From Hyphomonadaceae bacterium (GTDB lineage Bacteria > Pseudomonadota > Alphaproteobacteria > Rhizobiales > Hyphomicrobiaceae): a stretch of DNA of 64,000 bases. Below, in pieces: positions 43,967 through 53,281 of this stretch. The stretch lies in the NCBI GenBank assembly GCA_019747815.1, contig JAIEQJ010000044.1, positions 1-64,000 of the forward strand, written 5' to 3'. The notes under the pieces are model-generated. The model did not search any database. It was given only the letters and a program-made list of their open reading frames with translations, and was not told the DNA's origin. Made by a program: the position numbers and the translations under genes. The stretch's first letter is position 1; the number at the start of each line of letters is the position of its first letter.

Positions 43967-45457
43967 TCATCGCACCCGACGGCCGAAGATCGCAATCGCC
44001 GTCAGCGGCAGGATCAGGCTGATGACGATCGCGACCACGACCAGGGTCGGCAGGTTCTGGTAGTCGCCGCGGTTCACGGGGAACAGGATGTTCAAATACT
44101 TCGTCAGCAATCCGCCAGCGATCAGGGCCAGGTTCATGAGCGAAGCCATCAGGGCGAACCACGTTGCCCGATGGCCGGACGGAGCATAGACGGCAATGAG
44201 GGTCAGGAGCGGGATCATGCTGAGTTGGATCAGCGGCGTCGTGGTGGCCGTGTCGAAGATCGCGATGCTGCGGGCGCCGATCCCGAACAGCTCTTGCGTC
44301 GTGGTGTAGAGCTGGAAGACGAGCATCAGGGTGGGCAGCGACAGCACGGCCCCGAGGAGCGTCAGCCACAGCAGCACCTGCGCGACCGGCCGGCGCGTGA
44401 CGGCCTCGGAGAGCATCCAGGCGGCCACGATGGCCACGCCCGCGCCGATCTGGCCGAGCACGCCGAAGAACGCCTCGTCGAAGCCGAGCACATCGATGGC
44501 AAACCAGGTGTAGCCGTCGCCGACGCCGGGCACCGCGCGGAAGGCAAAGATGACGATGGCGGCAAAGGCGATGCGCATGCGCGTGGCATGGTCGATCTGC
44601 TGCGTCACGCGCGTCAGCATCCAGATCACCACGGCCATCGAGATGGCGAAGATCACCTCCTGGGCGTAGGCCATGCCGCTCAGGCTCAGGGCCATGACGG
44701 TCGCGCCGAAGGCGATGCCGCCGCCCAGGATGCGCCAGTCGATGGGGCGCTGCTCGCTCGTTTCGAGCCGCACCAGCAGCGCGCCGGTGACCGAGATGAC
44801 CGGGACGACGAGGCCGATCAGAAACACCTTGTCATAGGAGAGATGCTGCGCCAGCCAGCCGGCGAGGCCGGCCACCGAGAAAATGCCGAACGATAGGGCC
44901 AGTCTCCCCAGCACCTGCACCATGCCGAGATCGTGGTCGATCTCCTGTTTCGGGCGCGCTGTTCCGTCGGCGTTCTCGCGCGGCACCACCTCCGTGCTCA
45001 TGGCGTCGGCAACCACGTCCTGGATGACGGAACCCGTGACGCTCAGCAGCGAGGCGATCACGAACAGCTTGTCGGCCGACAGCGCGGTAATCCAGCCGCC
45101 GGCGGCCCCCGCCAGCAAGACGAACGCCAGGGCGATGAGGCCGGCGCCAATGAAGACATAGGCGCGGCGCTGCGAGCCGAGCAGCGGGACGGTGTCGACC
45201 AGCTCGCCGAACACCATCTTGATGGTCCACGGCAGGCTGAACCAGATGGCAAGCGAAGCAAGCTCTGCAGCCGTCCAGGTGAGGGAGTTCTTGATCCAGA
45301 AGCTCTGGGCGACGCCGATGAGCCCCATCGCTCCATACGCAAAATAAACCATCAGCAGGGGCAGATACGACCACCGCATGGAGCGGATCGGCGCCAGCAG
45401 CGCAGTCTCCAACTGCTGCCTCCAGTATAAGGCAGGCGCGGGTCGGCTCGCGTCCAT
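43967..45457 (-). CDS. BT1-family (folate-biopterin-like) membrane transporter
   Basis: A 496-residue major-facilitator-type carrier with about 12 membrane segments. The conserved N-terminal part SYLPLLMVYFAYGAMGLIGV, AIWFSLPWTIKMVFGELVDT and VIQDVVADAMSTEVVPRENA fit the BT1 family. GGGGAGACCTTCC precedes ATG 45457; the frame is open further upstream. Substrates in bacteria are mostly unknown. Confidence 0.85.
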   Translation of the reverse strand: MDASRPAPALYWRQQLETALLAPIRSMRWSYLPLLMVYFAYGAMGLIGVAQSFWIKNSLTWTAAELASLAIWFSLPWTIKMVFGELVDTVPLLGSQRRAYVFIGAGLIALAFVLLAGAAGGWITALSADKLFVIASLLSVTGSVIQDVVADAMSTEVVPRENADGTARPKQEIDHDLGMVQVLGRLALSFGIFSVAGLAGWLAQHLSYDKVFLIGLVVPVISVTGALLVRLETSEQRPIDWRILGGGIAFGATVMALSLSGMAYAQEVIFAISMAVVIWMLTRVTQQIDHATRMRIAFAAIVIFAFRAVPGVGDGYTWFAIDVLGFDEAFFGVLGQIGAGVAIVAAWMLSEAVTRRPVAQVLLWLTLLGAVLSLPTLMLVFQLYTTTQELFGIGARSIAIFDTATTTPLIQLSMIPLLTLIAVYAPSGHRATWFALMASLMNLALIAGGLLTKYLNILFPVNRGDYQNLPTLVVVAIVISLILPLTAIAIFGRRVR

Positions 45458-45644
45458 GGAAGGTCTCCCCGCTGATGGCTCACACCGGACCATGCCGGGC
45501 AGCCCGTCCGCCCGCAAGCCTCACCTTACCGCTGCCGCGTCGATCGGACGCTCCTACAACTCCAAGCATTTGCAAGTTGAGCAAAACTGCGCCGTCCGCC
45601 TTCAACCGGTGTGAGGGCTCGTGGCCTAGGCTCGGCGGCCAGCG

Positions 45645-45719
45645 TCTAGTGTGATGATCGAGAAATTCGCTCAGTAGGCGTGCTGCGAGGAAGGGCGAAT
45701 TTCGCGATCTGGACACTAG
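45645..45719. repeat. Palindromic element, copy 3, upstream of tadG
   Basis: Left arm 45645-45670 is identical to copy 1 (8633-8658). The loop differs by one base. The right arm 45695-45719 has diverged (GCGATCTGG in place of TCGATCATC), so the stem is weaker. It ends 24 nt before the tadG start. Just after it, CTAGGGGCATGGGGACT is repeated at 45716 and 45735 (period 19). Confidence 0.85.
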
Positions 45720-45742
45720 GGGCATGGGGACTGTCTAGGGGC

Positions 45743-47377
45743 ATGGGAACTATGGGCACGTTGAGGGGGCGCATTGCTGCGTTCTTTGGCGGCGCTGAGC
45801 CCGGTTCGGGCAGCCGCGCGCGATCCTTCCATGGCGATGAACGCGGCGTGGTGGCGGTGCTCTTTGCCATCACATTCGCCGGGCTCTTCCTGATGGCGGC
45901 GATCGCGATCGATTACGGACGCACGGAAGCGGAGCTGGTGCGTGTTCAGAATGCCGTCGACGCGGCCGCGCTGGCGGCTTCCCATCGGCTCGGCCTGGCC
46001 GACCAGAACACCAGCGGTCCGCAAAAGGCGGATGCCTACTTCAAGGCCAACATGGCCAAGCACCCGAACGTGGGCACGCTCGACAACGTCACGCTGGATG
46101 CGGCCAACGGCCAGGTCAGCGCCAGGGCCAAGGGCACGATGCTGACCAGCCTGCTCAAGGCTGCCGGCATTCATGAGCTCGGCTTCAGGGCCAACTCCAC
46201 CATCAAGCGGGGTACGGGCAGCATCGAGGTGGCCCTCGTCGTTGACAACTCGGGGTCCATGGCCGGCACCTACATTGCCGACCTGCGCACGGCGGCGCAG
46301 AGCCTGGTCAATGTGCTGTTCACCGGCTTTGAAGGCACCAGCAGGGTCAAGATCGGCGTGGTGCCGTTCGCCGGCTCGGTCAATGTCGGACCCGCCAATG
46401 CCAACGCCGCGTGGATGGACACCACGGGCCTGTCGCCCGTGCATTTTGAGAATTTCGCCGAGCCGAAAACCCGCTTCGAGCTGCTCCAGCAGATGGGTGC
46501 CGCCTGGGCGGGATGCGTCGAGGTGCGGCCGTCCCCGCACGATGTGACCGATAGCGTGCCGACACAGAAGACGCCGGCGAGCCTGTTCGTGCCGATGTTC
46601 AATCCCGATGAGCCCGACGGCGCCAACTCCGGCGGCGAGGCCTACGGCAACAGCTACCTGCCGGATTACGGCGGCACCTGCCCGGCCCCTCCCGCGACCT
46701 GCCTGAAGACCAACAGCAAAGGCAGCTGCACGGCGTGGTCGCAGCCCCCGGTGCTCACTCCCAAGGTTGCGCAGGCGCGCGTGTGCAAATACCCGGGCGC
46801 CGCGATCGGCGCGGGTGCGGGTCCCAATTTCCTGTGCGACAGCCTGCCCATCCTGCCGCTGACCAGCGACAAGGGCGCTGTGATCTCCCTGGTCCAGAGC
46901 CTGCAGGCCAAGGGCGGCACGAACATCCTCGAGGGCGTGATGTGGGGCTGGCGCGTGCTGTCACCCGAGCCGCCCTTCACCGAGGGCAGGTCCTATGACG
47001 ATCCCGACAACGACAAGTATCTGATCGTGATGAGCGACGGCGAGAACTGGCATCAGGCCAGATCCAACCACAACAAGTCGAGCTACCACTCATTCGGCTA
47101 TGCCGCGAACGGCCGCCTGGGCACGACCTATACGACCTCAGCCCTGGTGGCGGAGATCAACAACAAGACGCGGACAGCCTGTCAGAATGCCAAGGCGACC
47201 GGCATCAAGGTCTATTCCGTCGCCTTCCGGCTGGACAGCACCTCGCCGGCGCGGGCCATGCTGGCAAGCTGCGCGTCCGGCCCCGGCGAGACGTATGTCG
47301 CCAGCGACGGCCAGTCGCTCATCCAGGCGTTCGAATCGATCGCCCGCGAGATCTCCAGGTTGCGGGTGGCCGGCTGA
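45743..47377 (+). CDS. TadG-like pilus assembly protein with vWA domain
   Basis: A 544-residue protein with a TadE/TadG membrane anchor (ERGVVAVLFAITFAGLFLMAA, 33-53), a pseudopilin-like helix (YGRTEAELVRVQNAVDAAAL) and a von Willebrand A domain whose MIDAS DNSGSM is at 168-173. Cys-rich insertions (CPAPPATCLKTNSKGSC) occur in the middle. It would sit in the inner membrane or periplasm and act in Flp/Tad pilus or surface-structure assembly. ATG at 45743 or 45752 may start it. A palindromic repeat lies directly upstream. Confidence 0.88.
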   Translation: MGTMGTLRGRIAAFFGGAEPGSGSRARSFHGDERGVVAVLFAITFAGLFLMAAIAIDYGRTEAELVRVQNAVDAAALAASHRLGLADQNTSGPQKADAYFKANMAKHPNVGTLDNVTLDAANGQVSARAKGTMLTSLLKAAGIHELGFRANSTIKRGTGSIEVALVVDNSGSMAGTYIADLRTAAQSLVNVLFTGFEGTSRVKIGVVPFAGSVNVGPANANAAWMDTTGLSPVHFENFAEPKTRFELLQQMGAAWAGCVEVRPSPHDVTDSVPTQKTPASLFVPMFNPDEPDGANSGGEAYGNSYLPDYGGTCPAPPATCLKTNSKGSCTAWSQPPVLTPKVAQARVCKYPGAAIGAGAGPNFLCDSLPILPLTSDKGAVISLVQSLQAKGGTNILEGVMWGWRVLSPEPPFTEGRSYDDPDNDKYLIVMSDGENWHQARSNHNKSSYHSFGYAANGRLGTTYTTSALVAEINNKTRTACQNAKATGIKVYSVAFRLDSTSPARAMLASCASGPGETYVASDGQSLIQAFESIAREISRLRVAG

Positions 47378-47713
47378 GGCATGCCGTGAGCGGGATGCGC
47401 GTCCTGCATGCAATTGCGCACAGCTTTGGCAGCGGGTTCGGCGCCCTGCCGGCCGGATCGGCAATCACGGCATAGCGATTTTGCCGGTCCGGGTGCCGCT
47501 CGGACCGGGCGGCGGCGGCGCCTGGTGCACGCAAAACATGCGCACAACCTGTTGATGGTGTGGGGACAAGCCCTGCGGGGAGGCCGCACCGGTGGCGATT
47601 GCGGCCCGATTGCAGCAAGACTGCCGTCATCGTCGCGGTTCTGTCGTGCGTTTGGGGGCCATGCGTCCGGCGTGTTGAAGCCGGGTTGGCGGCAAGAAGC
47701 GGGGTTGTCTTTC
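47378..47713. other. 336-bp gap between tadG and cpaC
   Basis: No convincing gene. A CCGGTCCG/CGGACCGG stem (47484-47508, 9-nt loop) stands 107 nt past tadG and could end its transcript, though no U-run follows. The frame of cpaC is open through much of this gap, but without coding character. Confidence 0.55.
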
Positions 47714-49249
47714 ATGCGGGTGTCGAAGGGCGGCAGCGCCGTGGGGCGCGTGCTGCTGGCCGCGGTGTTGCTGGCTGGCGTCTTGAGCATAGGTACGTCG
47801 GAGCCGGCAGCGCAGGCCGCGCGCCGCGAGCTGCCGCCGGTCAGCGAGCCCGATCACCGCTCGCACATGGTCATTCCGCCCCACACGCGCTTTCCGATCA
47901 CCCGCAAGATCACGATCGGGCTCGACAAGTCCATGCTGATCGAGCTGCCGGTCGATCTGCAGAACGTGCTCGTCTCCAATCCCGACGTCGTCGATGCCGT
48001 GGTGCAGACCTCGCGCCAAGTCTATCTGCTCGCCAAGGACGTGGGCGACGCCAATGCCTTCTTCATGGGCGCCGACGGGCAGAGGCTCGTGTTCCTGGAG
48101 GTATCGGTTGCGCGCGATCTGACCCCGCTCAACGACGCCCTCAACCGCCTTCTGCCCGGCGCGCGCATCAAGGCCGAGGCGGTCGGCGACAACGTCGTCC
48201 TCACCGGCAGCGTCATCAATCCGATCGATGCGACCCGCGCCAATGACATCGCGTCCCGCTATGCCAAGAAGAAGGACAGCGTCGTCAACATGCTCAGCGT
48301 CGCCGCCAAGGAGCAGGTGCTGCTCCGGGTGCAGGTGGCCGAGATGCAGCGCGACGCCATCCGGCGGCTTGGCGTCAACATCCCCGGTGCGGTTCTCAAT
48401 TCCGGCAACATCACCTTCGCCAAGGTGATGCAGAATGCCTTTCCGGCATCGGGCGCCATCGTTCCCCCGGCCCTGGCGGTGGCGCCCGCGATACCGCCCG
48501 TGGTGGCGGCGGGCGATGCCTTGCAGGCGACCTGGTCGAGCGGAAGCAATTCGGTGACCGCGATGGTGCAGGCGCTGGAGCGCGCCGGTCTCATTCGCAC
48601 GCTGGCAGAGCCGAACCTCACCGCCATCTCGGGCGAGACCGCCAAATTCCACGCCGGCGGCAAGTTTCCCATCCCCATCGTCTCGGGCAGCGGGAGCGAC
48701 CGCCAGGTCACCATCCAATGGGAGACGTTCGGCGTGCAGGTGGAGTTCAAGCCGGTGGTCATGACGGAAGGCCGCATCAGCCTCAAGATCGTGGCGGATG
48801 TGAGCGAGCTGTCGCCGGACGGTGCGGTGACGAGCCGCGATCTGTCGATTCCGGCCCTCAAGGTGCGTCGCGCGGAGACCACGCTGGAGCTGCCGAGCGG
48901 GGGCACGCTCGCCATGGCCGGGCTGCTGTCGGATGAAACGCGGCAAAATGTGGAAGGTCTGCCGGGCCTCAAGGACATTGCCGTCCTGGGCGCGCTGTTT
49001 CGCAGCACCGACTACCGACGGCGCGAGAGCGAGTTGGTCATCCTGGTCACGCCCTACATGGCCACGCACGCGCCGCGCAGCGAGTTCGCCCGGCCCGATG
49101 GCGGCTACGCCCCTTCGAGCACGCTGCGGGAGCTGGTGCTCGGGCAGCTCAATCGCATCTACGGGCCGCCCGGCTATCAGCCGCATGGGCGCTACGAGGG
49201 CGACGTGGGCTTCATCGTCGACTACCCAGACAGCGGAGTGAAGCCATGA
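47714..49249 (+). CDS. cpaC: Pilus secretin CpaC/RcpA
   Basis: A 511-residue outer-membrane secretin for the Flp/Tad pilus. A signal peptide (LLAAVLLAGVLSIGTSEPAA) is followed by the BON/N-domain region (ITIGLDKSMLIELPVDLQNV LVSNPDVVDAVV) and the secretin core (LIRTLAEPNLTAISGETAKF, VGVQVEFKP-type beta region, GTLAMAGLLSDETRQNVEGL PGLKDIAVLGALF). The ATG at 47714 starts the signal peptide. The stop overlaps cpaD by 4 bp. Confidence 0.93.
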   Translation: MRVSKGGSAVGRVLLAAVLLAGVLSIGTSEPAAQAARRELPPVSEPDHRSHMVIPPHTRFPITRKITIGLDKSMLIELPVDLQNVLVSNPDVVDAVVQTSRQVYLLAKDVGDANAFFMGADGQRLVFLEVSVARDLTPLNDALNRLLPGARIKAEAVGDNVVLTGSVINPIDATRANDIASRYAKKKDSVVNMLSVAAKEQVLLRVQVAEMQRDAIRRLGVNIPGAVLNSGNITFAKVMQNAFPASGAIVPPALAVAPAIPPVVAAGDALQATWSSGSNSVTAMVQALERAGLIRTLAEPNLTAISGETAKFHAGGKFPIPIVSGSGSDRQVTIQWETFGVQVEFKPVVMTEGRISLKIVADVSELSPDGAVTSRDLSIPALKVRRAETTLELPSGGTLAMAGLLSDETRQNVEGLPGLKDIAVLGALFRSTDYRRRESELVILVTPYMATHAPRSEFARPDGGYAPSSTLRELVLGQLNRIYGPPGYQPHGRYEGDVGFIVDYPDSGVKP

Positions 49250-49986
49250 CGGGCAGAGCGCAACTGAGCGGCACGGGCGCGCGCGCCGCCGTTCGGGGCT
49301 GCATCCTCGCGCTGGCGGCGGCCTCGGTGCTCGCGCTCGCGGCGTGCGACCGTGACCGGCGTCTCGACGATGCGCTCGCCGTTGAGCTGAACGATCCCGA
49401 GCGGCGTCACCCCATCGGCTTCAATGCACGGGCTGAAACCCTCGATGTGGAGGTGCCCGCAGACGCCGAAGGGCTCAGCCCCAACCAGCACATCGACGTC
49501 TTCCGCTTCTTGAAGTTCTACAAGCGCGAGGCCAACAGCCGGCTGGTCATTGCCGTGCCGGGCGGGCCGCGTCCCCCGGCGTCGATTGCGCAGTCGCTGC
49601 AGGGCATCCAGCGCCATGTCGTCGAGGCCGGCATCGACTACCGGCTGACGCGGGCAAGGCCGGTGCCGGCTAACGAGATTCCGGCCATTCGCCTCGTCTA
49701 CCGGCGCCCGGTGGCGGTGCCGCCGACGTGCGACAAGTGGGGCGAGAATGTCGCGCGCAACGAGGCCCGCATCCCCTATCCGAACTTCGGCTGCGCCACG
49801 CAGCACAATCTGGCCATCATGGTCGACAACGCGCGCGACATGCAGCGGCCGCAGGAGGAGGATCCGCGTGCCGGCGAGCGGCGCACGGTCACCTGGTCGG
49901 CCTACGTGGGCCAGTCCGGCGGCGGTGGCGGCGACAGCGGCGGCGGGGATGCGGCAGCCAAGAAGCCGGCACTCGGGAAGAAATAG
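49246..49986 (+). CDS. cpaD: CpaD-family pilus assembly lipoprotein
   Basis: A 246-residue CpaD protein with a lipoprotein signal (LALAAASVLALAAC, lipidated Cys34), the family core HPIGFNARAETLDVEVPADA and CDKWGENVARNEARIPYPNF GCATQHNLAIMV, and a Gly-rich C-terminus. It probably helps the CpaC secretin at the outer membrane. The overlap with cpaC shows coupling. The usual cpaE and cpaF genes do not follow. Confidence 0.92.
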   Translation: MTGRAQLSGTGARAAVRGCILALAAASVLALAACDRDRRLDDALAVELNDPERRHPIGFNARAETLDVEVPADAEGLSPNQHIDVFRFLKFYKREANSRLVIAVPGGPRPPASIAQSLQGIQRHVVEAGIDYRLTRARPVPANEIPAIRLVYRRPVAVPPTCDKWGENVARNEARIPYPNFGCATQHNLAIMVDNARDMQRPQEEDPRAGERRTVTWSAYVGQSGGGGGDSGGGDAAAKKPALGKK

Positions 49987-50078
49987 CGAGGGATTGCTCT
50001 TTGCCGCGACCGTGAATTTGCAGGCTCGCCGGCTGGCGCATTCCGTCGACGATCCGCCATCCCCGCGTGGCACCGGCC

Positions 50079-50999
50079 TCATCGATTTCCGATCTTCGAT
50101 ATGTCGAAGGGCGCCGTCTGGTAGAGTTGGTTGATCCAGTTGCCGAACAGCAGGTGGGCATGGCTGCGCCAGCGATTGTCAGGCTGGCGACCGGGGTCGT
50201 CCTTCGGGAAATAGTTGTGCGGCGTTGCTATAGGCCTCTTGGCAGCGAGATCTCGGAAATACTCGTCGCTGAGCGAATGGGAATCATACTCGATATGGTT
50301 GAACATGTGCAGGGCCCGGTGGACAGGATCGTCCAACAGGCACAGGCCCGCCTCGTCCGACTCCATCAGTACGCGCATTCCGCTATCTGCCGGGATGTCC
50401 TCGCGCCGCACCTCGGTCCAGCGTGACACCGGGATCGAGAAATCGTCGGAGAAGCCGCGCAGATATGGGGAGGCGGGTGCGAGATTGCGGTGACGGTAGA
50501 CACCGAACGCCTTCTCGGACAAGTGGTACTTGGGCATGCCGTGGAAGTGATGGACCGCCGCCTGCGCCCCCCAGCAGATGTTGAAGCTGCTGTGCACATG
50601 GGTCTGCGTCCAGTCGAAGATATGGCGCAACTCGCCCCAATAGGTCACCTGCTCGAATGGCATCGTCTCCACCGGGGCGCCGGTAACGATAAAGCCGTCA
50701 AACCTCTCGGAGCGGATATCCTCCCAGTCGCGGTAGAACGAAATAATGTGCTCGCTCGGCGTGTTGCGCGCGACGTGGTTGGTCATCTTGACCAGCGTCA
50801 GCTCCACCTGAAGCGGCGTCGCGCCGAGGAGCCTGGCAATCTGTGTTTCAGTCTTGATCTTGTTGGGCATCAGATTGAGCAGGCCGATGCGCAAGGGCCT
50901 GATGTCCTGGCGCACCGCATCTGCCTCACGCATCACCATCACCCCTTCTGCTTCGAGGGTGGCGCGGGCGGGTAGATCATCAGGTATCTTTATGGGCAT
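50079..50999 (-). CDS. metA: Homoserine O-acetyltransferase (MetA type)
   Basis: A 306-residue enzyme of methionine synthesis. The catalytic triad is Cys142 ([15 protein letters not shown]), His235 and Glu237 ([10 protein letters not shown]), in the same numbering as the E. coli enzyme. Residue 111 is Glu (APVETMPF), the variant known to favour acetyl-CoA over succinyl-CoA, so O-acetylhomoserine is the likely product. ATG at 50999 is where the family starts. I looked for a SAM-II-type leader upstream and did not see one. Confidence 0.94.
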   Translation of the reverse strand: MPIKIPDDLPARATLEAEGVMVMREADAVRQDIRPLRIGLLNLMPNKIKTETQIARLLGATPLQVELTLVKMTNHVARNTPSEHIISFYRDWEDIRSERFDGFIVTGAPVETMPFEQVTYWGELRHIFDWTQTHVHSSFNICWGAQAAVHHFHGMPKYHLSEKAFGVYRHRNLAPASPYLRGFSDDFSIPVSRWTEVRREDIPADSGMRVLMESDEAGLCLLDDPVHRALHMFNHIEYDSHSLSDEYFRDLAAKRPIATPHNYFPKDDPGRQPDNRWRSHAHLLFGNWINQLYQTAPFDISKIGNR

Positions 51000-51170
51000 C
51001 GGCGTGTCTCGCTCCGCCGGCTGCGGGTCGGTCCGGCGGCAGCCATGGCATAGCAAGCCGCTGCGCATGCCCGCAACGCGCGCGAGATGCCGCACCGGTC
51101 AGGCGGCCGCCGTGGCGCGCCGGAGGCTCCTCCCGAGCCCTCAGGTAGCCCCACCCAGGTCGTCGCTGGC

Positions 51171-52055
51171 CTACTTCCTGGCCTCGGCGGGGCCGCCGAG
51201 CTGATAGGTCGGCGGCGGCAGGTTTGCGCTGGCCGCCTTGCGGTGCCCCGCAGGATCGGCGGCAGTGCTGGTGGCGGCGCGGGCTTCGGCCATCGTCTTC
51301 AGGTAGGCGATGTTGGCGGTGGCCTTGTCGACGGGCAGTGACGCCTCAGCAGCCGAGCGCGCCTCGGCATATTTGCCGCCCAGGCCCAGCACGAGGGCCA
51401 GGTTCTGCTGCACCCTGCCGGCGTCCGGGCCCGCCTTCGTCGCCGCAGCGGTGCGCAGCAGCTTCTCCGCCTCCCCCGCCTTGCCGTCGAGCGCGTAGGA
51501 GAGCGCAAGATTGTTGAGCACGCTGGGGTTGTTGGGGGCCAGGGCCAGCGCCTTGGCGAATTGCGCCTGCGCGTCCTGCTGCTTGCCGCGGCTCGCCAGC
51601 GCCGCCCCGAGCGCGGAATGCAGGCGCCAGTCGGGTGCCTTGGGATCATGCGCCGACCGGAGCAGCGTTTCCGCCTTCTGCGCCTCGCCCAGCTCCAGGG
51701 CGATCAGGCCGCGCTCCAGCGCCAGCCGGCGATCAGCGGATTTGCTCTTGGCTGCCGCTTCGAGCACAGCCAGGGCGTCCGCCTTGGCGCCACCGGTCCG
51801 CAAGGCCCTGGCGTAGGCGAGTGCTGCGCCGGGATCGGTCGGATTGGCCCCGTGCGCGGCGGCCAGCGCCTGAAGCTGGCTGGATTGGCCGGCTTGCTTC
51901 TGGGGGGTGGCCGGCGGCTGGGCCGGCGCCAGGGCGCTGGGGCTGAAGGGAGCCATGGGATCGCTGCAGGCGCCCAGAACGAGCGTCAGGGCCATGGCCG
52001 ACAGGCCGGCCAGCCCGACGGACAGGCGCCGCGGTTTCCGAGATTTGAGCAACAT
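51171..52055 (-). CDS. TPR lipoprotein, TadD-like
   Basis: A 294-residue protein with a lipoprotein signal (AGLSAMALTLVLGAC, lipobox LGAC) and about five tetratricopeptide repeats (ALAYARALRTGGAKADALAV, LHSALGAALASRGKQQDAQA, PNNPSVLNNLALSYALDGKA). TadD proteins are pilotins of the Tad system. Although separated from cpaD by metA and on the other strand, it probably serves the same pilus. Several ATGs are close together; 52055 is given. Confidence 0.82.
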   Translation of the reverse strand: MLLKSRKPRRLSVGLAGLSAMALTLVLGACSDPMAPFSPSALAPAQPPATPQKQAGQSSQLQALAAAHGANPTDPGAALAYARALRTGGAKADALAVLEAAAKSKSADRRLALERGLIALELGEAQKAETLLRSAHDPKAPDWRLHSALGAALASRGKQQDAQAQFAKALALAPNNPSVLNNLALSYALDGKAGEAEKLLRTAAATKAGPDAGRVQQNLALVLGLGGKYAEARSAAEASLPVDKATANIAYLKTMAEARAATSTAADPAGHRKAASANLPPPTYQLGGPAEARK

Positions 52056-52261
52056 CCCCATCCCCCTCAAGCAGCGTGCGCAGGCACGCCCAAGCAGCCG
52101 CCCGTCGTAGAGGGATTCGCCAAGGCGGCGGGGCGTGCGCCCTGTCTGTCCCCGTTATCCCCAGGGCGCGGAGGGGTGCGGCCTGGCCGCCGTTCGACCG
52201 TTGCCGCGCCGCATTCGGATGAAATCAACGCCGCAGCGGGATGTCACGCGAAGGGGGAAGG

Positions 52262-53215
52262 ATGCAGCGGCCGGTCCGAAATGGCACACCCAGCAGCGCG
52301 GCGCGCCTCTGGGCGCCTTTGGCCCGCTTCATCGAGGCCGAGGCCCGCATCGGCGCCTGGGCCGCGCGCCGCTCCGCGACCCACGCGCTCTACGAGTTCG
52401 TCCGCTTCGGCATCAAGCAGGGCTGGGCGTGCCTGTTCGGCGCGCTGATGCTGGCGCTGCTCATTGGCACGCACCTCCTCTATCCCAAGGGCGCCTGGCT
52501 CGCCCGCTACGACTTTCTCGTCATCGCCGCGGTCGCCATCCAGATCGCCATGCTCGCCTGCAGGCTGGAGACCTGGGAGGAGGCCAAGGTCATCCTGATC
52601 TTTCATGGGGTCGGCACGGCGATGGAGGTCTTCAAGACCTCGGTCGGCTCCTGGATCTATCCGGAAGCCTCGCTCCTGCGCATCGGCGGCGTGCCGCTGT
52701 TCACGGGCTTCATGTATGCGGCCGTCGGCTCCTACATCGCCCGCGCCTGGCGGCTGTTCGATTTCCGTTTCACGCGGCATCCGCCGCTCTGGGCGCTGGT
52801 GCTGCTGGCGGTCGGCATCTACGTCAACTTCTTCGCCCACCATTACGTATGGGACGCGCGCTTGGCTCTGTTTGCGCTCACCGCGCTGCTGTTCGGCCGC
52901 TGCTGGATCCACTTCCGGGTGTGGCAGGTGCACCGGCGCATGCCGCTGCTGTTGGGCTTTGCGCTGGTCGCGCTGTTCATCTGGTTCGCCGAGAACATCG
53001 GCACCTTCACCGCTGCCTGGATGTATCCCAACCAGCGGCACGGCTGGACGCTGGTGACGACGGCCAAGCTCGGCGCCTGGTTCCTGCTGATGATCATCAG
53101 CTACGTGCTGGTGGCGCTGGTGAACCGGCCGCAGGCGATGGTGGGCGCCCAGACGAAGAGCGGCGATCGGGTGTCCGAGCGCAGTCTTGGCTTGCAAGCT
53201 CAATCGGGGCGCTGA
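52262..53215 (+). CDS. DUF817 integral membrane protein
   Basis: A 317-residue protein with about eight membrane segments. DUF817 motifs include FVRFGIKQGWACLFGALMLA, LETWEEAKVILIFHGVGTAM EVFKTSVGSWIYPE and NFFAHHYVWDARL. GAAGGGGGAAGG before ATG 52262 supports the start over GTG-like options upstream. Function is unknown. Confidence 0.88.
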   Translation: MQRPVRNGTPSSAARLWAPLARFIEAEARIGAWAARRSATHALYEFVRFGIKQGWACLFGALMLALLIGTHLLYPKGAWLARYDFLVIAAVAIQIAMLACRLETWEEAKVILIFHGVGTAMEVFKTSVGSWIYPEASLLRIGGVPLFTGFMYAAVGSYIARAWRLFDFRFTRHPPLWALVLLAVGIYVNFFAHHYVWDARLALFALTALLFGRCWIHFRVWQVHRRMPLLLGFALVALFIWFAENIGTFTAAWMYPNQRHGWTLVTTAKLGAWFLLMIISYVLVALVNRPQAMVGAQTKSGDRVSERSLGLQAQSGR

Positions 53216-53281
53216 TCGCGGGTGGAGCAGGCTGCGGCAACACACGGAGGTCGCGGGCGGCTGCCATGCCCCGCCTGGCTC

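Noticed and set aside
51000-51170. SAM-II-type riboswitch before metA
   Set aside because: I compared the leader with the SAM-II pattern and saw neither the pseudoknot sequences nor the A-rich end.
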